Below, piece by piece: positions 7,761 through 17,030 of a DNA stretch of 39,157 bases (positions are counted from its first letter, which is position 1; every line of letters begins with the position of its first letter). The stretch is taken from the NCBI GenBank assembly GCA_022571255.1, contig JACZYD010000014.1, positions 1-39,157 on the forward strand, read 5' to 3'. The DNA comes from Bacteroidota bacterium. GTDB taxonomy: Bacteria; Bacteroidota; Rhodothermia; Rhodothermales; UBA10348. The notes beneath the pieces were generated by a model. The model was given only the letters and a program-made list of their open reading frames with translations. It had not been told where the DNA came from and searched no databases. The translations under genes and the position numbers were made by a program.

Positions 7761-9197
7761 CTAAGATGGAGACAGTGTGCCGTACGTCAACGTCTCGAGT
7801 TTGCGGCCGCTTCCGGTAGACATATCCCTGGTGTCTTCGTCAAAGTATACCATTTCTCCCAGGCGTTCTGACATTTCAGCCATAGATATAACCGTCTGGG
7901 CACGAATCGCTACATCGATATTGCCATTGGGGTCGGTATCGCTGCGAATGGAATCGAACAGGTTGTCGATATGGGCGGGAATGCTTGCGCCCGGACTGAT
8001 ACCTTCCACCAGCTCCTGATCGACAAGGTCTGCAAAAGGCCTTTCCGGGCGTAACTCAATAGTCCCGTCGCCGAAATAAAGTGTGCCTTCCTGACCTCTG
8101 ATTATCTGCGGCAGCCCTTGCTCGTTAACCGTTGAGCCAAGCACAACGATGGAGTATCCACTGGGATATTCAGCCAGCAACTGTGTATTGTCAGTCACTG
8201 TCCTGTCTTCGGGTCCCAGCTGGTTGATCGTAATGTTATGATTTCCCAGGCAGACAACCCGTTTGGGGAATTCCTCCGCACCGCTGGCGATGATGAGAGG
8301 ATGAATCCGGTGGGCCAGAAGGTCTCCCAGGATGCCCGCGCAATAGGGCAGAAACTTTCTCCAACGGGCCCAGTGTTCCACGTTGAAATCAGGACGTTCA
8401 TCCACCTTGCCCAACCAGTGGTTCCAGTCGAGTGTGGAGGGTGTAACGTCCTTGAGCATTTCGTAATAATTCCACTCTCCCGACGGGGTATTGCGCGTAT
8501 ACGAGCTCTGAAGTGTCACGAGCGGGCCGATTTTCCCCGCGTCAATCATCTGCGCTGCGACGTGCCATTTTCTTTCCGTGCAGAACTGTGAGCCGACCTG
8601 GAATTTTTTGCCGGTTCGTTTTACAGCATCGTAGACCTCGAAAGCTTCTCCCAGATAACGGGTCATCGGCTTTTCGCAATAGACGTGTTTACCGGACTCC
8701 ATCGCGTCGATAGCGATCTGTGCGTGCCAGTGGTCGACGGTTCCAATAAAAATCACGTCGATATCGTCGCGCTCCATCATTTCGCGGTGATCTTCATAGG
8801 TCTGAACCTTGTAGTCTCCAAGATTCCGGGTCGTCCTCGCTTTTTCCAGAAGCGCTCCGGCCCGATCCCGGTTTCCGGCATACAGATCGCACACGGCTAC
8901 TCCAACGGCGTTGTACTCATGACTGTGGAAACCCTCGCCATCGCCGTCCATGTTGGTTACCGTACGCACGTGGGCGTTGAATCCCTGACCACCGACGCCT
9001 ACAAATCCGATGCGCAGTCGGTCCGCCGCCCCCAGCACACTTGATTTGGGCAGAGGAGCAGAATAAGGCGTTCGTGTCACGCCTTTTGCAGAAACAGTTC
9101 CCACGCCGGCAACCAGCGCGGATGCGGCCATGGCTCCCTTTTTAAGAAATTCGCGGCGAGAGGCTTTTTTGTCACGGTGGTTTTCAGAGTGGCTCAT
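7761..9197 (-). CDS. Tat-exported Gfo/Idh/MocA-family oxidoreductase
   Basis: A 478-residue protein. A twin-arginine signal (ASRREFLKKG, about 12-21) with a hydrophobic stretch ending near VSAKG marks it as exported in folded form, probably with its nicotinamide cofactor bound. The Rossmann motif is GFVGVGGQG (about 64-72), and the canonical HVYCEKP is present with Lys176. The C-terminal domain includes HWARWRKFLPYCAGILGD and HRIHP, typical of the long Bacteroidota/Planctomycetota members of the family. The substrate, probably a carbohydrate or polyol derivative, is not predictable. It is first in a minus-strand group with apbE and the EAP-type paralogue. The two paralogues are divergent, so this is not a recent duplication. 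Confidence 0.92.
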   Translation of the reverse strand: MSHSENHRDKKASRREFLKKGAMAASALVAGVGTVSAKGVTRTPYSAPLPKSSVLGAADRLRIGFVGVGGQGFNAHVRTVTNMDGDGEGFHSHEYNAVGVAVCDLYAGNRDRAGALLEKARTTRNLGDYKVQTYEDHREMMERDDIDVIFIGTVDHWHAQIAIDAMESGKHVYCEKPMTRYLGEAFEVYDAVKRTGKKFQVGSQFCTERKWHVAAQMIDAGKIGPLVTLQSSYTRNTPSGEWNYYEMLKDVTPSTLDWNHWLGKVDERPDFNVEHWARWRKFLPYCAGILGDLLAHRIHPLIIASGAEEFPKRVVCLGNHNITINQLGPEDRTVTDNTQLLAEYPSGYSIVVLGSTVNEQGLPQIIRGQEGTLYFGDGTIELRPERPFADLVDQELVEGISPGASIPAHIDNLFDSIRSDTDPNGNIDVAIRAQTVISMAEMSERLGEMVYFDEDTRDMSTGSGRKLETLTYGTLSPS

Positions 9198-9411
9198 AAG
9201 GCAAGCGGGCGAGACGTGTATGAATTACGGAATGTCTGGTGCGCGGTTGGTGTCAGCCGTGTGGCGCTCAGAAGATAACATTCCTCACCTTAAATGCCAC
9301 AAACCACGTCGGCGCTCGCAAAGGTTGATGCCTATCTTGGGTCGATCGAACAACCCATTCAAATAGCTCATGGAAGTCATTGTGATTGTCACCGAATCGC
9401 CGGTCAAAAAA

Positions 9412-10029
9412 ATGCGTTCATGGAGGCTGTTTTCTGGATTCGCCTCATGTCTGTTCCTTGTTCTGCTGCCCATTGCCGGGGCTGGCGGCGCGCGGGTGCA
9501 AGCTCAGGTTCGTCTCCTTGTTTTGCCGGAGAGCGATTTTCGAATCGAAGGCCGATCGAATCAGAGCGATTTTGAAGTTCATTCGACAGTAATCACGGGC
9601 TGGTTGGAACTGTCTGATGCCGACGACCCGCTTTCGGTCACGGGACTGTCGCTTACCGTGCCATCGGAGGGAATCAAAAGTGATCAGGGATTGATCATGA
9701 ACAGAATAATGTACGGCAGTCTCGACGTCGATAAGCACCCGAACATTACGTTTGAGATGGTGTCGGCCTGGGTGCCCGATGTCGTATCGGACTCCTTGAA
9801 CTTGGTTGTGAACGGTCTTCTCACGCTCACAGGAACCACGAAAGAGGTTGCACTCGAATTACTGGCGGCCTCAGATTCCACGGGGTCCAGTCATTATGTT
9901 GGATCTTTCCCGCTCACCATGACCGACTTCGGAATGGAGACCCCCTCGGTAATGTTCGGTCAATTGCGAGTTCATCGGGACATTCAGATCCATTTTGATT
10001 TGTTTTTCGGGCCCGAGAGCGAGGAGTAA
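9412..10029 (+). CDS. YceI-like exported lipid/isoprenoid-binding protein
   Basis: About 205 residues from the ATG at 9412. I prefer this to the ATG at 9370 because it places a good Sec signal at the very N-terminus (MRSWRLFSGF, hydrophobic core, then ARVQA before the mature protein). The mature part resembles the YceI-like lipocalin-type beta barrel: SDFRIEGRSNQSDFEVHS near the start, the family pattern LDVDKHPNITFE, LTLTGTTKEVALELL in the middle and a final IQIHFDLFF. Family members bind polyisoprenoids or amphiphiles in the periplasm. It is a single gene, divergent from the Tat oxidoreductase and tail-to-tail with threonine synthase, with only 7 bp between the stops. No clear promoter or Shine-Dalgarno is visible in the upstream gap. 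Confidence 0.82.
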   Translation: MRSWRLFSGFASCLFLVLLPIAGAGGARVQAQVRLLVLPESDFRIEGRSNQSDFEVHSTVITGWLELSDADDPLSVTGLSLTVPSEGIKSDQGLIMNRIMYGSLDVDKHPNITFEMVSAWVPDVVSDSLNLVVNGLLTLTGTTKEVALELLAASDSTGSSHYVGSFPLTMTDFGMETPSVMFGQLRVHRDIQIHFDLFFGPESEE

Positions 10030-10036
10030 ATCTCGC

Positions 10037-11317
10037 TCATGCCAGGATCGCATCCCAGTCAACCGTCTTGGACGGATCCAATACGGGAAGATTTCTTTCG
10101 AACAATTCCACATTTTTCTGCAGTGCACCGCAGTTGAAAAGAACAACCCGTTCGCCTGGCTGAATCCAGGATTGACTGCGCAAAATTTCGATGGCACCGG
10201 TACACGCGGCCGTTTCGGGACCCGTAGAAATCCCGGTTCTGGACGCCGTGTTTTTCATCAATGATAGAAGACGCGATTCCTCCACGGCCACCGCCGTTCC
10301 GCCGCTTTCCCGGATCGCATCGAGAATCATGAAGTCGCCGACGGCTGCCGGAACACGGAGCCCTTTCGCGATCGTTTCGGCGTTGTCAAAAAACGAGCAG
10401 AATCTTTCTCCCTCATCAAAGGCGCGAACGACTGGACAACAACCTGTCGACTGCACGGCGACCATGCGCGGCATGGTATCAGTCACAAGCCATCCCAACT
10501 CGCGCAATTCTTTGAATGCTTTCCACATACCGATCAAACCCGTGCCGCCGCCCGTCGGGTAAACAATCACATCCGGGAGAGACCAGCCGAACTGCTCGGC
10601 GATTTCCAGACCCATGGTCTTTTTTCCTTCGATCCGGTATGGTTCCTTGAGTGTCGAAAGGTCGAACCACCCGGTGTGCTCCGTCCCGGATCTGATTATT
10701 GCTCCACAGTCGGTAATCAACCCGTCGACCAGATACACACGGGCACCGAACTGGGCGGCTTCGAATTGATTGACGATGGGCGTATCGGACGGCATGAAAA
10801 CGTACGCTTCCATGCCCGCGCGGGCGGCGTACGCTGCCAGGGCCCCACCGGCATTTCCTGCGGTAGGAATGGCAATTCTGGTGATGTCAAAATGTGCGGC
10901 CATGGTGACCGCCATCGAGAGGCCGCGTGCCTTGAACGAGCCCGTCGGAAGTTGAGACTCGTCCTTTATCCACAGATTTTCGACACCAATATGGGATCCG
11001 AGGGAGGGGCAGTGCAGCAGCGGCGTCATGCCTTCACCCAGCGAGACGATTCTGGACGGGTCTTCGACGGGAAGTAATTCCCGGTATCGCCACAGACTGT
11101 TCTCGCGTGAGGAAAAATCAGAGGGTTGAACCGAGGCCCGAATGGCGTCCAGGTCATAGCGGACCCATATCGGCCGGTCTGCATGCGTGGTCTGAAGCGT
11201 ACGCGCCTCCAATACTGCTCCGTCGATTGCGCCCTCAAGGTGCGTGACAAAGGAGCGTATATTCGACTTGGTTTTCTTGCCTGTTTTGGCGTTTACCTGT
11301 GTAGTCGTAACATCCAT
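10037..11317 (-). CDS. thrC: Threonine synthase (PLP-dependent)
   Basis: A fold-type II PLP enzyme of 426 residues. The Schiff-base lysine is Lys129 in PTGSFKARG, the phosphate-binding loop is PTGGGTGLIGM, and PTAGNAGGALAAYA is the substrate-binding Asn/Gly region. The entry segment SLGEGMTPLL is typical of threonine synthases of the shorter, archaeal/plant-like class. Reaction: O-phospho-L-homoserine plus water gives L-threonine plus phosphate. A diaminopropionate ammonia-lyase or other relative is possible but less likely. About 45 N-terminal residues precede the catalytic fold and look like a short extension. No other threonine-pathway genes are nearby. The start is ATG 11317, with no Shine-Dalgarno. 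Confidence 0.88.
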   Translation of the reverse strand: MDVTTTQVNAKTGKKTKSNIRSFVTHLEGAIDGAVLEARTLQTTHADRPIWVRYDLDAIRASVQPSDFSSRENSLWRYRELLPVEDPSRIVSLGEGMTPLLHCPSLGSHIGVENLWIKDESQLPTGSFKARGLSMAVTMAAHFDITRIAIPTAGNAGGALAAYAARAGMEAYVFMPSDTPIVNQFEAAQFGARVYLVDGLITDCGAIIRSGTEHTGWFDLSTLKEPYRIEGKKTMGLEIAEQFGWSLPDVIVYPTGGGTGLIGMWKAFKELRELGWLVTDTMPRMVAVQSTGCCPVVRAFDEGERFCSFFDNAETIAKGLRVPAAVGDFMILDAIRESGGTAVAVEESRLLSLMKNTASRTGISTGPETAACTGAIEILRSQSWIQPGERVVLFNCGALQKNVELFERNLPVLDPSKTVDWDAILA

Positions 11318-11376
11318 GGAATCAAGGTCTCTGAAGTACGTGATTTCTGCGCATCGTTACTCCGCGCTGTGTCTTC

Positions 11377-11423
11377 TTGAAAACCACCTCTTTTGAAAAA
11401 GCACCTTTCTTGAAAAACCATCC
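11377..11423. repeat. Degenerate 16-17 bp tandem repeat upstream of the peroxiredoxin gene
   Basis: Three imperfect copies of a TTGAAAAaCCACCT-like unit begin at 11377, 11393 and 11410. The match is poor enough that A-rich low complexity is an alternative. It lies just before the likely peroxiredoxin start at 11446. Confidence 0.4.
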
Positions 11424-11445
11424 GAAAAAGAATATCGAACCCCTG

Positions 11446-12126
11446 ATGCGAATTCCCAAGTTCTTCTCCGCTGTAATTGTTCTGATCGCTGTCGTCGTTC
11501 TGGTACCTGCGTGTAGTGAAATGCAGGACCAAAATGTTACGTTGGATTCCGCTTCGATGCAAAGCGAAGATGTGGCGGAAACGGCGTTTGAAATTGTCCC
11601 GCTGATGGCGGGAATGAATGCTCCAGAATTTTCGTTGACTGCTGCCGACGGAACGACATATCAGTTCAATCCTGAAAATCTCGAAAAACCACTTGTGCTC
11701 ACATTCTACAGGGGAGGCTTCTGTCCGTATTGCAACCGACAACTGGCAGAATTTCGTCATGCTGAGACACGTCTTACGGAGATGGGGTACTCGGTGGCTT
11801 TTGCGAGTATGGACCGGGCAGCCATCCTGAAATCCAATCTGAAAATCGAAGATGTGAACTACACCCTGCTCTCAGACAGTAAGGCTACTCTGGCGAAGGC
11901 TTTTGGACTTGCCTATCGAGTTTCGGACGAAACGATCGAGCGTTACCTCAAAGGTGGTATAGACCTGGAAGGAGATTCAGGAGAGAGTCATCACATTTTG
12001 CCGGTACCCGCGACCTATATCATTGGAGTCGACGGAGTCATAGACTTCGCGTACGTAAATCCGAATTATAGCGAACGCGTGCATCCGGATCTGGTGGTGA
12101 AGGCAGCCGAGCTGGCGTTGGAATAG
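11446..12126 (+). CDS. Peroxiredoxin (AhpC/TSA-like) lipoprotein
   Basis: About 226 residues from ATG 11446. That start gives a short basic n-region (MRIPKFF), a hydrophobic core and the lipobox LVPAC with lipidated Cys23; the frame also runs upstream to a TTG at 11377, which is less convincing. The thioredoxin-fold peroxiredoxin domain begins near GMNAPEFSLTAADG and carries FYRGGFCPYCNRQL, with a CxxC pair (Cys93 and Cys96) at the peroxidatic site. The family reduces hydroperoxides, or exchanges disulfides, using thiol donors. The lipobox suggests anchoring at the periplasmic face of a membrane. It is a monocistronic gene ended by a strong hairpin terminator shared with dnaK. Confidence 0.85.
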   Translation: MRIPKFFSAVIVLIAVVVLVPACSEMQDQNVTLDSASMQSEDVAETAFEIVPLMAGMNAPEFSLTAADGTTYQFNPENLEKPLVLTFYRGGFCPYCNRQLAEFRHAETRLTEMGYSVAFASMDRAAILKSNLKIEDVNYTLLSDSKATLAKAFGLAYRVSDETIERYLKGGIDLEGDSGESHHILPVPATYIIGVDGVIDFAYVNPNYSERVHPDLVVKAAELALE

Positions 12127-12143
12127 TTTTTACTGAATAAGAA

Positions 12144-12180
12144 AGGCCCCGCCGGATCGCTCCGAACGGGGCCTCATTTT
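12144..12180. terminator. Bidirectional intrinsic terminator between peroxiredoxin gene and dnaK
   Basis: A 7-bp GC-rich stem, GGCCCCG (12145-12151) with CGGGGCC (12167-12173), can be lengthened by A12144-T12174. A small inner CGGA/TCCG pairing sits in the loop. On plus the stem is followed by TCATTTT; on minus by TTTCTT. It serves both convergent genes. Confidence 0.85.
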
Positions 12181-12215
12181 CATGTCGCGACAGCGCCGCG
12201 CGCACTACAGATCGT

Positions 12216-14153
12216 TTACGATTTTTCTTCGTCGTCAACGACTTCGTCGACTACTTCGTAGTCAACGTCCGTGACGCCCTCGTCCTCTGCATCAGAGTCT
12301 GACGACTCGTCGACGACACTGCCGTCGTCCTCACTTCCTGCTGATGCTTCCTGCTGCGCCGCATAAAGGTCTTGACTTGCGTCATTCCATGCTTCGTTGA
12401 GCTGCTGCATGGACGATTCGATTTCCTCAATGTTGCGGTCTTTGTGCGCCTGACGAAGCCTTTCCAGCGCGGCCTCGATTTTCGCTTTTTTCTCTTCAGG
12501 TAATTTTTCGCCGTATTCGGACAGGTTTTTCTCGGAAGAAAAAATGAGCGAGTCGGCAGCATTCACCTTGTTGACCTCTTCACGCTTTTTGATGTCTTCG
12601 TCCGCGTGTGCTTTCGCTTCCGTACGCATTTTGTCGATTTCAGCATCCGTCAGACCGCTTGAGGCTTCAATTCGGATCGATTGTTCTTTTCCGGTTGCAC
12701 TATCCTTTGCGGAAACGTGAATCATCCCGTCTGCATCCATATCAAAAGCAACTTCAATCTGCGGCATTCCGCGTGGTGCCGGCGGGACGCCATCCAGATG
12801 AAATCGTCCGATCGTGCGGTTATCACTCGCCATGGAACGATCCCCCTGTAACACGTGAATTTCAACCGACGGCTGATTGTCGGATGCCGTAGAGAAGGTC
12901 TCGGTTTTGCGCGTCGGAATAGTTGTATTGGCCTCAATAAGCGTGGTCATCACACTGCCCAGTGTTTCGATGCCGAGATTCAGCGGCGTTACGTCAAGCA
13001 GAAGCACGTCCGATACATCGCCAGACAACACTCCGCCCTGTACGGCCGCGCCGAGTGCAACCACTTCATCCGGATTTACGGACTTGTTTAATTTTTTGCC
13101 GAAGAAACTCTCTACCACTTCCTGAATTTTCGGGATACGGGATGAACCTCCTACCAGGATTACCCCGTCGATCTGATCTTTGGTGAATCCGGCATCTTTA
13201 AGCGCCTTTTTCATCGGCGGCATCGTACGCGTGATCAGATCATCCACGAGCTTTTCGAATTTCGCCCGCGTGATATCCATCGTGAGGTGCTTGGGACCAT
13301 CCTGCGTTGCCGTGATAAATGGCAGGTTAATTGTAGTTTGTGTCGAAGTGGATAATTCGACCTTTGCTTTTTCCGCAGCCTCTTTCAGCCGCTGAAGCGC
13401 CATCGCATCTTTGCGGAGGTCTATGCCTTCGTCTTTCTTGAATTCGTCTGCGATGTAGTCGATCAGTCGCTGGTCAAAATCATCTCCACCGAGATGTGAG
13501 TCCCCATTGGTCGCCTTGACTTCGAAAACACCGTCACCCAGCTCAAGAATCGAGATGTCATACGTACCACCACCAAGGTCGAAGACCGCGATGACTTCGT
13601 CATGGTCAGCCTTGTCCAGCCCGTAAGCAAGGGCGGCGGCCGTGGGCTCATTGATAATACGCTGTACGTTCAGGCCCGCGATCTCGCCGGCCTCTTTGGT
13701 TGCTTTTCTCTGTGCGTCGTTGAAATACGCGGGTACCGTAATCACGGCGTCGGTTACTTTTTCTCCCAGATAATCTTCGGCTGTCTGTTTCAGCTTCTGC
13801 AGAATCATGGCCGAGATTTCCTGCGGCGTATAGATTCGGCCCTCAATTTTGACACGTGCGGTATCATTGTCGCCCTTTATGACATCGTAGGGTACGGTTT
13901 TCAATTCCGATTCCACCTCGTCATATCTGCGACCCATGAACCGTTTTATCGAAAAAATGGTGTTTGTCGGGTTCGTAATGGCCTGCCGTTTCGCCGGAGC
14001 ACCTACGAGGCGTTCGCCATCTTTCTTGAACGCAACGATGGAAGGCGATGTACGGGCGCCCTCGGAGTTCGTGATGACTACCGGTTCTCCGCCTTCCATG
14101 ACGGCAACGACGCTGTTCGTGGTTCCAAGGTCAATCCCAATTATCTTACTCAT
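12216..14153 (-). CDS. dnaK: Chaperone protein DnaK (Hsp70)
   Basis: A full-length DnaK of 645 residues. The nucleotide-binding domain starts with [14 protein letters not shown] and contains [17 protein letters not shown], the phosphate-2 motif [13 protein letters not shown] and [14 protein letters not shown]. The linker [16 protein letters not shown] leads to the substrate-binding domain, followed by the helical lid. The tail is very acidic and ends in DEEKS. It folds and disaggregates proteins in the cytoplasm with DnaJ and GrpE, but neither partner gene is in this window. The gene is monocistronic with its own terminator. No CIRCE operator (HrcA type) is visible upstream; an inverted repeat shared with the pgsA side is the only obvious control element. 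Confidence 0.99.
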   Translation of the reverse strand: MSKIIGIDLGTTNSVVAVMEGGEPVVITNSEGARTSPSIVAFKKDGERLVGAPAKRQAITNPTNTIFSIKRFMGRRYDEVESELKTVPYDVIKGDNDTARVKIEGRIYTPQEISAMILQKLKQTAEDYLGEKVTDAVITVPAYFNDAQRKATKEAGEIAGLNVQRIINEPTAAALAYGLDKADHDEVIAVFDLGGGTYDISILELGDGVFEVKATNGDSHLGGDDFDQRLIDYIADEFKKDEGIDLRKDAMALQRLKEAAEKAKVELSTSTQTTINLPFITATQDGPKHLTMDITRAKFEKLVDDLITRTMPPMKKALKDAGFTKDQIDGVILVGGSSRIPKIQEVVESFFGKKLNKSVNPDEVVALGAAVQGGVLSGDVSDVLLLDVTPLNLGIETLGSVMTTLIEANTTIPTRKTETFSTASDNQPSVEIHVLQGDRSMASDNRTIGRFHLDGVPPAPRGMPQIEVAFDMDADGMIHVSAKDSATGKEQSIRIEASSGLTDAEIDKMRTEAKAHADEDIKKREEVNKVNAADSLIFSSEKNLSEYGEKLPEEKKAKIEAALERLRQAHKDRNIEEIESSMQQLNEAWNDASQDLYAAQQEASAGSEDDGSVVDESSDSDAEDEGVTDVDYEVVDEVVDDEEKS

Positions 14154-14171
14154 TTCAGCAGCAATTAGTGT

Positions 14172-14255
14172 TCATTATGTCATGCCGACAGGACGTCGGT
14201 TGTCAGGCACAGCCATCTCAAGAACAGTGCCGCTTTCAGAATCACGACATAATGA
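14172..14255. promoter_or_regulatory. Divergent dnaK/pgsA control region with a 10-bp inverted repeat
   Basis: TCATTATGTC (14172-14181) and its exact complement GACATAATGA (14246-14255) face each other across 64 bp. Read outward, each arm contains CATAAT, a 5/6 match to a -10 hexamer, pointing towards dnaK on minus and towards pgsA on plus. Good -35 hexamers are not obvious. A second, smaller stem (CCGAC/GTCGG) lies between at about 14184-14199. The arms may be paired promoters or sites for one regulator. Confidence 0.42.
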
Positions 14256-14333
14256 CAGATTCTTTGATATCGGTCGCGCTGAGGGTTGCAGGAGAACAGG
14301 TGCGTATATTGCCGCATGATTTTCCCGTTCGAC

Positions 14334-14921
14334 ATGAAACACGTCCCGAATGTATTGACTGTTGCGCGCATAGCAATAACACCACTGCTCTTGTTTCTGC
14401 TTTTTTCGGATACGTTCATGGGTTATGTGTGGGCTCTTATTCTATTCGTCCTGGGAGCAATATCTGATTATTTCGACGGCGTGCTTGCCAGGAAGTACGG
14501 TGTTGGAACCCGATTCGGGAAATACCTGGATCCGCTGGCAGACAAGATCCTGGTCCTGGGCACATTTGTGTCTCTCGTTTTTATTTTACCCGACCTGGTC
14601 CCGGTCTGGGCGGTCGGACTGATCGCCGTCCGCGACATCTCTGTAACGGCGCTTCGCTCATGGCTCAAAAGGCAAGGTGGCGAACTCAAGACATCCCGCG
14701 CGGCGAAGGTAAAAACAACGGTCCAACTCACGTATCTGATCCTGACCCTGACGCTTTTGGCGGCCTCCAAGCTGCCGGGGCTGTTCGGGGAAACAGTCGG
14801 ATCCGTGCTTGCTTCGGATATCATGTTCTGGCTGCTCATGGGTGTTACGGTCGTTACCGTGGTCACGGGCGTGATGTATTTTGCAGAGATAAAACGGGAT
14901 ACGAATGACGCTGGGCCGTGA
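14334..14921 (+). CDS. pgsA: CDP-diacylglycerol-glycerol-3-phosphate 3-phosphatidyltransferase
   Basis: An integral membrane CDP-alcohol phosphotransferase of about 195 residues. The complete catalytic signature D-x2-D-G-x2-A-R-x8-G-x3-D-x3-D is present (it starts DYFDGVLAR and ends GKYLDPLAD), preceded by NVLTVARI, typical of PgsA. Several hydrophobic helices follow. It joins CDP-diacylglycerol and glycerol-3-phosphate to form phosphatidylglycerol phosphate, the first committed step of phosphatidylglycerol and cardiolipin synthesis. The start is ATG 14334 (MKHVPNV), with ATG 14316 possible. Its 3' end overlaps pyrE by 17 bp, so the two are translationally linked, and it is first in the run to recA. 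Confidence 0.93.
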   Translation: MKHVPNVLTVARIAITPLLLFLLFSDTFMGYVWALILFVLGAISDYFDGVLARKYGVGTRFGKYLDPLADKILVLGTFVSLVFILPDLVPVWAVGLIAVRDISVTALRSWLKRQGGELKTSRAAKVKTTVQLTYLILTLTLLAASKLPGLFGETVGSVLASDIMFWLLMGVTVVTVVTGVMYFAEIKRDTNDAGP

Positions 14922-15570
14922 CAGTCTGTCGAGCAGAATTGCGCACGAATTGCTTGCCATCGGTGCGGTAAGTCTTTCTCCTGATGATCCATATACGTGG
15001 GCCTCGGGATTGAAGTCGCCTGTCTATTGCGACAATCGGCTGATCATGGGTTACCCTGGCATTCGACTTCTTGTCACGAGCGCGTTTGCGGATATCATGG
15101 GCGAAAAACAGATTGCCTGTGATGTGATTGCGGGCACCGCGACGGCCGGAATTCCGCATGCTGCCTGGCTGGCGCATCACATGGATCTTCCAATGGTGTA
15201 TGTCAGAGGAGCCGTAAAATCACACGGAAAAGGAAAGCAGGTGGAAGGAGTGCTGTTTCCGGGTCAGCGCGTCGTAGTCGTGGAAGATCTGATTTCGACG
15301 GGTATGTCATCCACGGCCGTAGTAGCGCCCCTTGAAGCTGCGGGCGCTGTCGTGTCTGCCATACTGGCGATATTCACGTATGGACTGAAGCGTGCTGATG
15401 AGGCTTTCAAGAGTATCGAGATTCCCCTTTATACGTTGACAAGTTTTCAAGATCTGATCGAAGCGGCCGCGCAATCTGAACGTGTCAGTGAATCGGGTCT
15501 TGCCTCGCTTGAGTCTTGGCACGCCGATCCCGAGGCCTGGTCAGATCAGTTCACGGATTTTACCGGATAA
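14905..15570 (+). CDS. pyrE: Orotate phosphoribosyltransferase
   Basis: A protein of 221 residues, the usual length. The PRPP-binding motif VVVVEDLISTG is at residues 123-133, with the flexible-loop lysines (Lys105, Lys109, Lys111) in VKSHGKGKQ and the substrate region SGLKSPVYCDNR. It converts orotate and PRPP to orotidine 5'-monophosphate in pyrimidine synthesis. Other pyrimidine genes are absent from the window. It overlaps the end of pgsA by 17 bp, and cinA begins 11 bp after its stop, so the three are probably one transcript. Confidence 0.96.
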   Translation: MTLGRDSLSSRIAHELLAIGAVSLSPDDPYTWASGLKSPVYCDNRLIMGYPGIRLLVTSAFADIMGEKQIACDVIAGTATAGIPHAAWLAHHMDLPMVYVRGAVKSHGKGKQVEGVLFPGQRVVVVEDLISTGMSSTAVVAPLEAAGAVVSAILAIFTYGLKRADEAFKSIEIPLYTLTSFQDLIEAAAQSERVSESGLASLESWHADPEAWSDQFTDFTG

Positions 15571-15581
15571 CACACGCGAAT

Positions 15582-16829
15582 GTGAAAGCAGTACTTATCA
15601 CAGTGGGGGATGAGCTCCTGATCGGCCAGGTGGTAAACACGAATGCATCCTGGATTGGAGAGCGTTGCGCAGAGCGAGGCATAAAGCTGGTTCGGATGAG
15701 TACGGTACGTGACGATGCCGATTCTATTCGGGATGAGCTTGACGCTGCGTTGTCCAGAGCCGATGTGGTGTTTGTCACGGGTGGACTCGGCCCGACACAC
15801 GATGATATTACGCGCGACGTGGTGGCCGACTACTTCAAGGTACCCTGTGAACTGAATGAAGAGCTTCTTGATACCGTAAAGGCCCGATTCGCGCGAAGGG
15901 GGATTGCCATGCCGGATTCGAATTACTCACAGGCCATGGTGCCGCGGGGTTTTCAAACAATCAAAAATGCCAAAGGGTCGGCGCCGGGATTATGGCATAC
16001 ATTTTCGGACGGAGGCGACACGAAACAGGTGATTTTAACTCCGGGTGTTCCCCATGAGATGAAAACGATGTTCATGGATGAGATTTTCCCGCGCCTTTCG
16101 GACCCGACACGGACGGACGAAATCATTACCCGAACGATTCTATTGACCGGAATCGGAGAATCCACGCTGGCCGAACGATTCGGCGACATTACGGATTTAC
16201 TGGACGAAAATTTGACACTCGCTTACCTGCCCGGTACCGAGAGGGTCCGGGTTCGTCTGATGGCCTTTATAAAAAAGGATTCGGGAGTGGCCGAACGCCT
16301 TGACAGGCTTGATCGCCTGATTCACGAACGAGCAGGTCGGTTTATCTATGGATACGGCACCGATACACTGGAGGCATCCGTGGGCAAATTATTGATTGAT
16401 CACCACATGACGGTCGCGACGGCAGAGAGCTGCACAGGAGGATTACTCTCCAGTCGACTTACCGATATTCCGGGATCGTCTGCGTATCAGCTTGGCGGTG
16501 TGGTCGCATATTCCAACGAAAGTAAAATGCGAGAGCTGGCGGTTCTGTCGTCGACGCTCGACGAACACGGCGCCGTCAGTCGTGAGGTTGCTCTCGAGAT
16601 GGCCGAAGGTGTCAGGCAGCGATTCGGGGCCGACCTTGGCGTGGCCACCACGGGAATACTGGGGCCGGACGGGGGCTCGAAGGAAAAACCGGTGGGAACC
16701 GTGTGGGTGAGCATCGTTGACGGGGAGAAGGCAAAAGCGACTCGGCTCCATCTGGGCGTGGATCGCATCAGGAATAAGGAGCGGGCAACCACGTCTGCCT
16801 TGGATATGATGAGATTGTGGATATCCTGA
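15582..16829 (+). CDS. cinA: CinA-like protein, molybdopterin-binding and NMN amidohydrolase domains
   Basis: A two-domain CinA of about 415 residues from GTG 15582, where the family N-terminus KAVLITVGDELLIGQ begins; the open frame continues upstream into pyrE but is not homologous there. The N-terminal MoCF/COG1058 domain shows VFVTGGLGPTHDDIT, and in the family it hydrolyses ADP-ribose or NMN-related pyrophosphates. The C-terminal PncC domain shows TVATAESCTGG and GVATTGILGPDGG, which converts nicotinamide mononucleotide to NaMN for NAD recycling. Like many bacterial cinA genes it lies directly before recA, a known conserved pairing. Confidence 0.95.
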   Translation: MKAVLITVGDELLIGQVVNTNASWIGERCAERGIKLVRMSTVRDDADSIRDELDAALSRADVVFVTGGLGPTHDDITRDVVADYFKVPCELNEELLDTVKARFARRGIAMPDSNYSQAMVPRGFQTIKNAKGSAPGLWHTFSDGGDTKQVILTPGVPHEMKTMFMDEIFPRLSDPTRTDEIITRTILLTGIGESTLAERFGDITDLLDENLTLAYLPGTERVRVRLMAFIKKDSGVAERLDRLDRLIHERAGRFIYGYGTDTLEASVGKLLIDHHMTVATAESCTGGLLSSRLTDIPGSSAYQLGGVVAYSNESKMRELAVLSSTLDEHGAVSREVALEMAEGVRQRFGADLGVATTGILGPDGGSKEKPVGTVWVSIVDGEKAKATRLHLGVDRIRNKERATTSALDMMRLWIS

Positions 16830-16944
16830 CCTGAATCGCGCAGGAAGAGAGGTTATATTCTACAGTGAATGGTGTCACAGGATAGTCGTCGCCTCTGACA
16901 CACTGCTGTCATCGGTTCGCAGTAATCTTGATGACTCCGACGAC

Positions 16945-17024
16945 AGCTTCAAATCAATCGAGCTTCCGAGCTTAAAATCTATCGAGCCTCCGAGCTTCAA
17001 ATCTATCGAGCTTCAAATCAATAC
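16945..17024. repeat. 24-bp tandem repeat just upstream of recA
   Basis: Two full 24-bp units start at 16945 and 16969. They share AGCTT, AAATC, ATCGAGC and TCCG segments with three mismatches. Two shorter 16-bp derivatives (AGCTTCAAATCTATCG and a second AGCTTCAAATCAAT) follow to 17024. The array ends 6 bp before the GTG start of recA, so it lies in the leader. The rest of the 200-bp gap (16830-16944) shows only a weak TATATT at 16854 and no recognisable LexA box. Confidence 0.85.
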
Positions 17025-17030
17025 AGCACC

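Noticed and set aside
14154-14333. CIRCE (HrcA) operator before dnaK
   Set aside because: No TTAGCACTC-N9-GAGTGCTAA match is present; the inverted repeat there is different.
16830-17030. LexA/SOS box before recA
   Set aside because: CTGTCATCGGTTCGCAG resembles a CTGT-N8-ACAG site but has the wrong spacing and an incomplete right arm.
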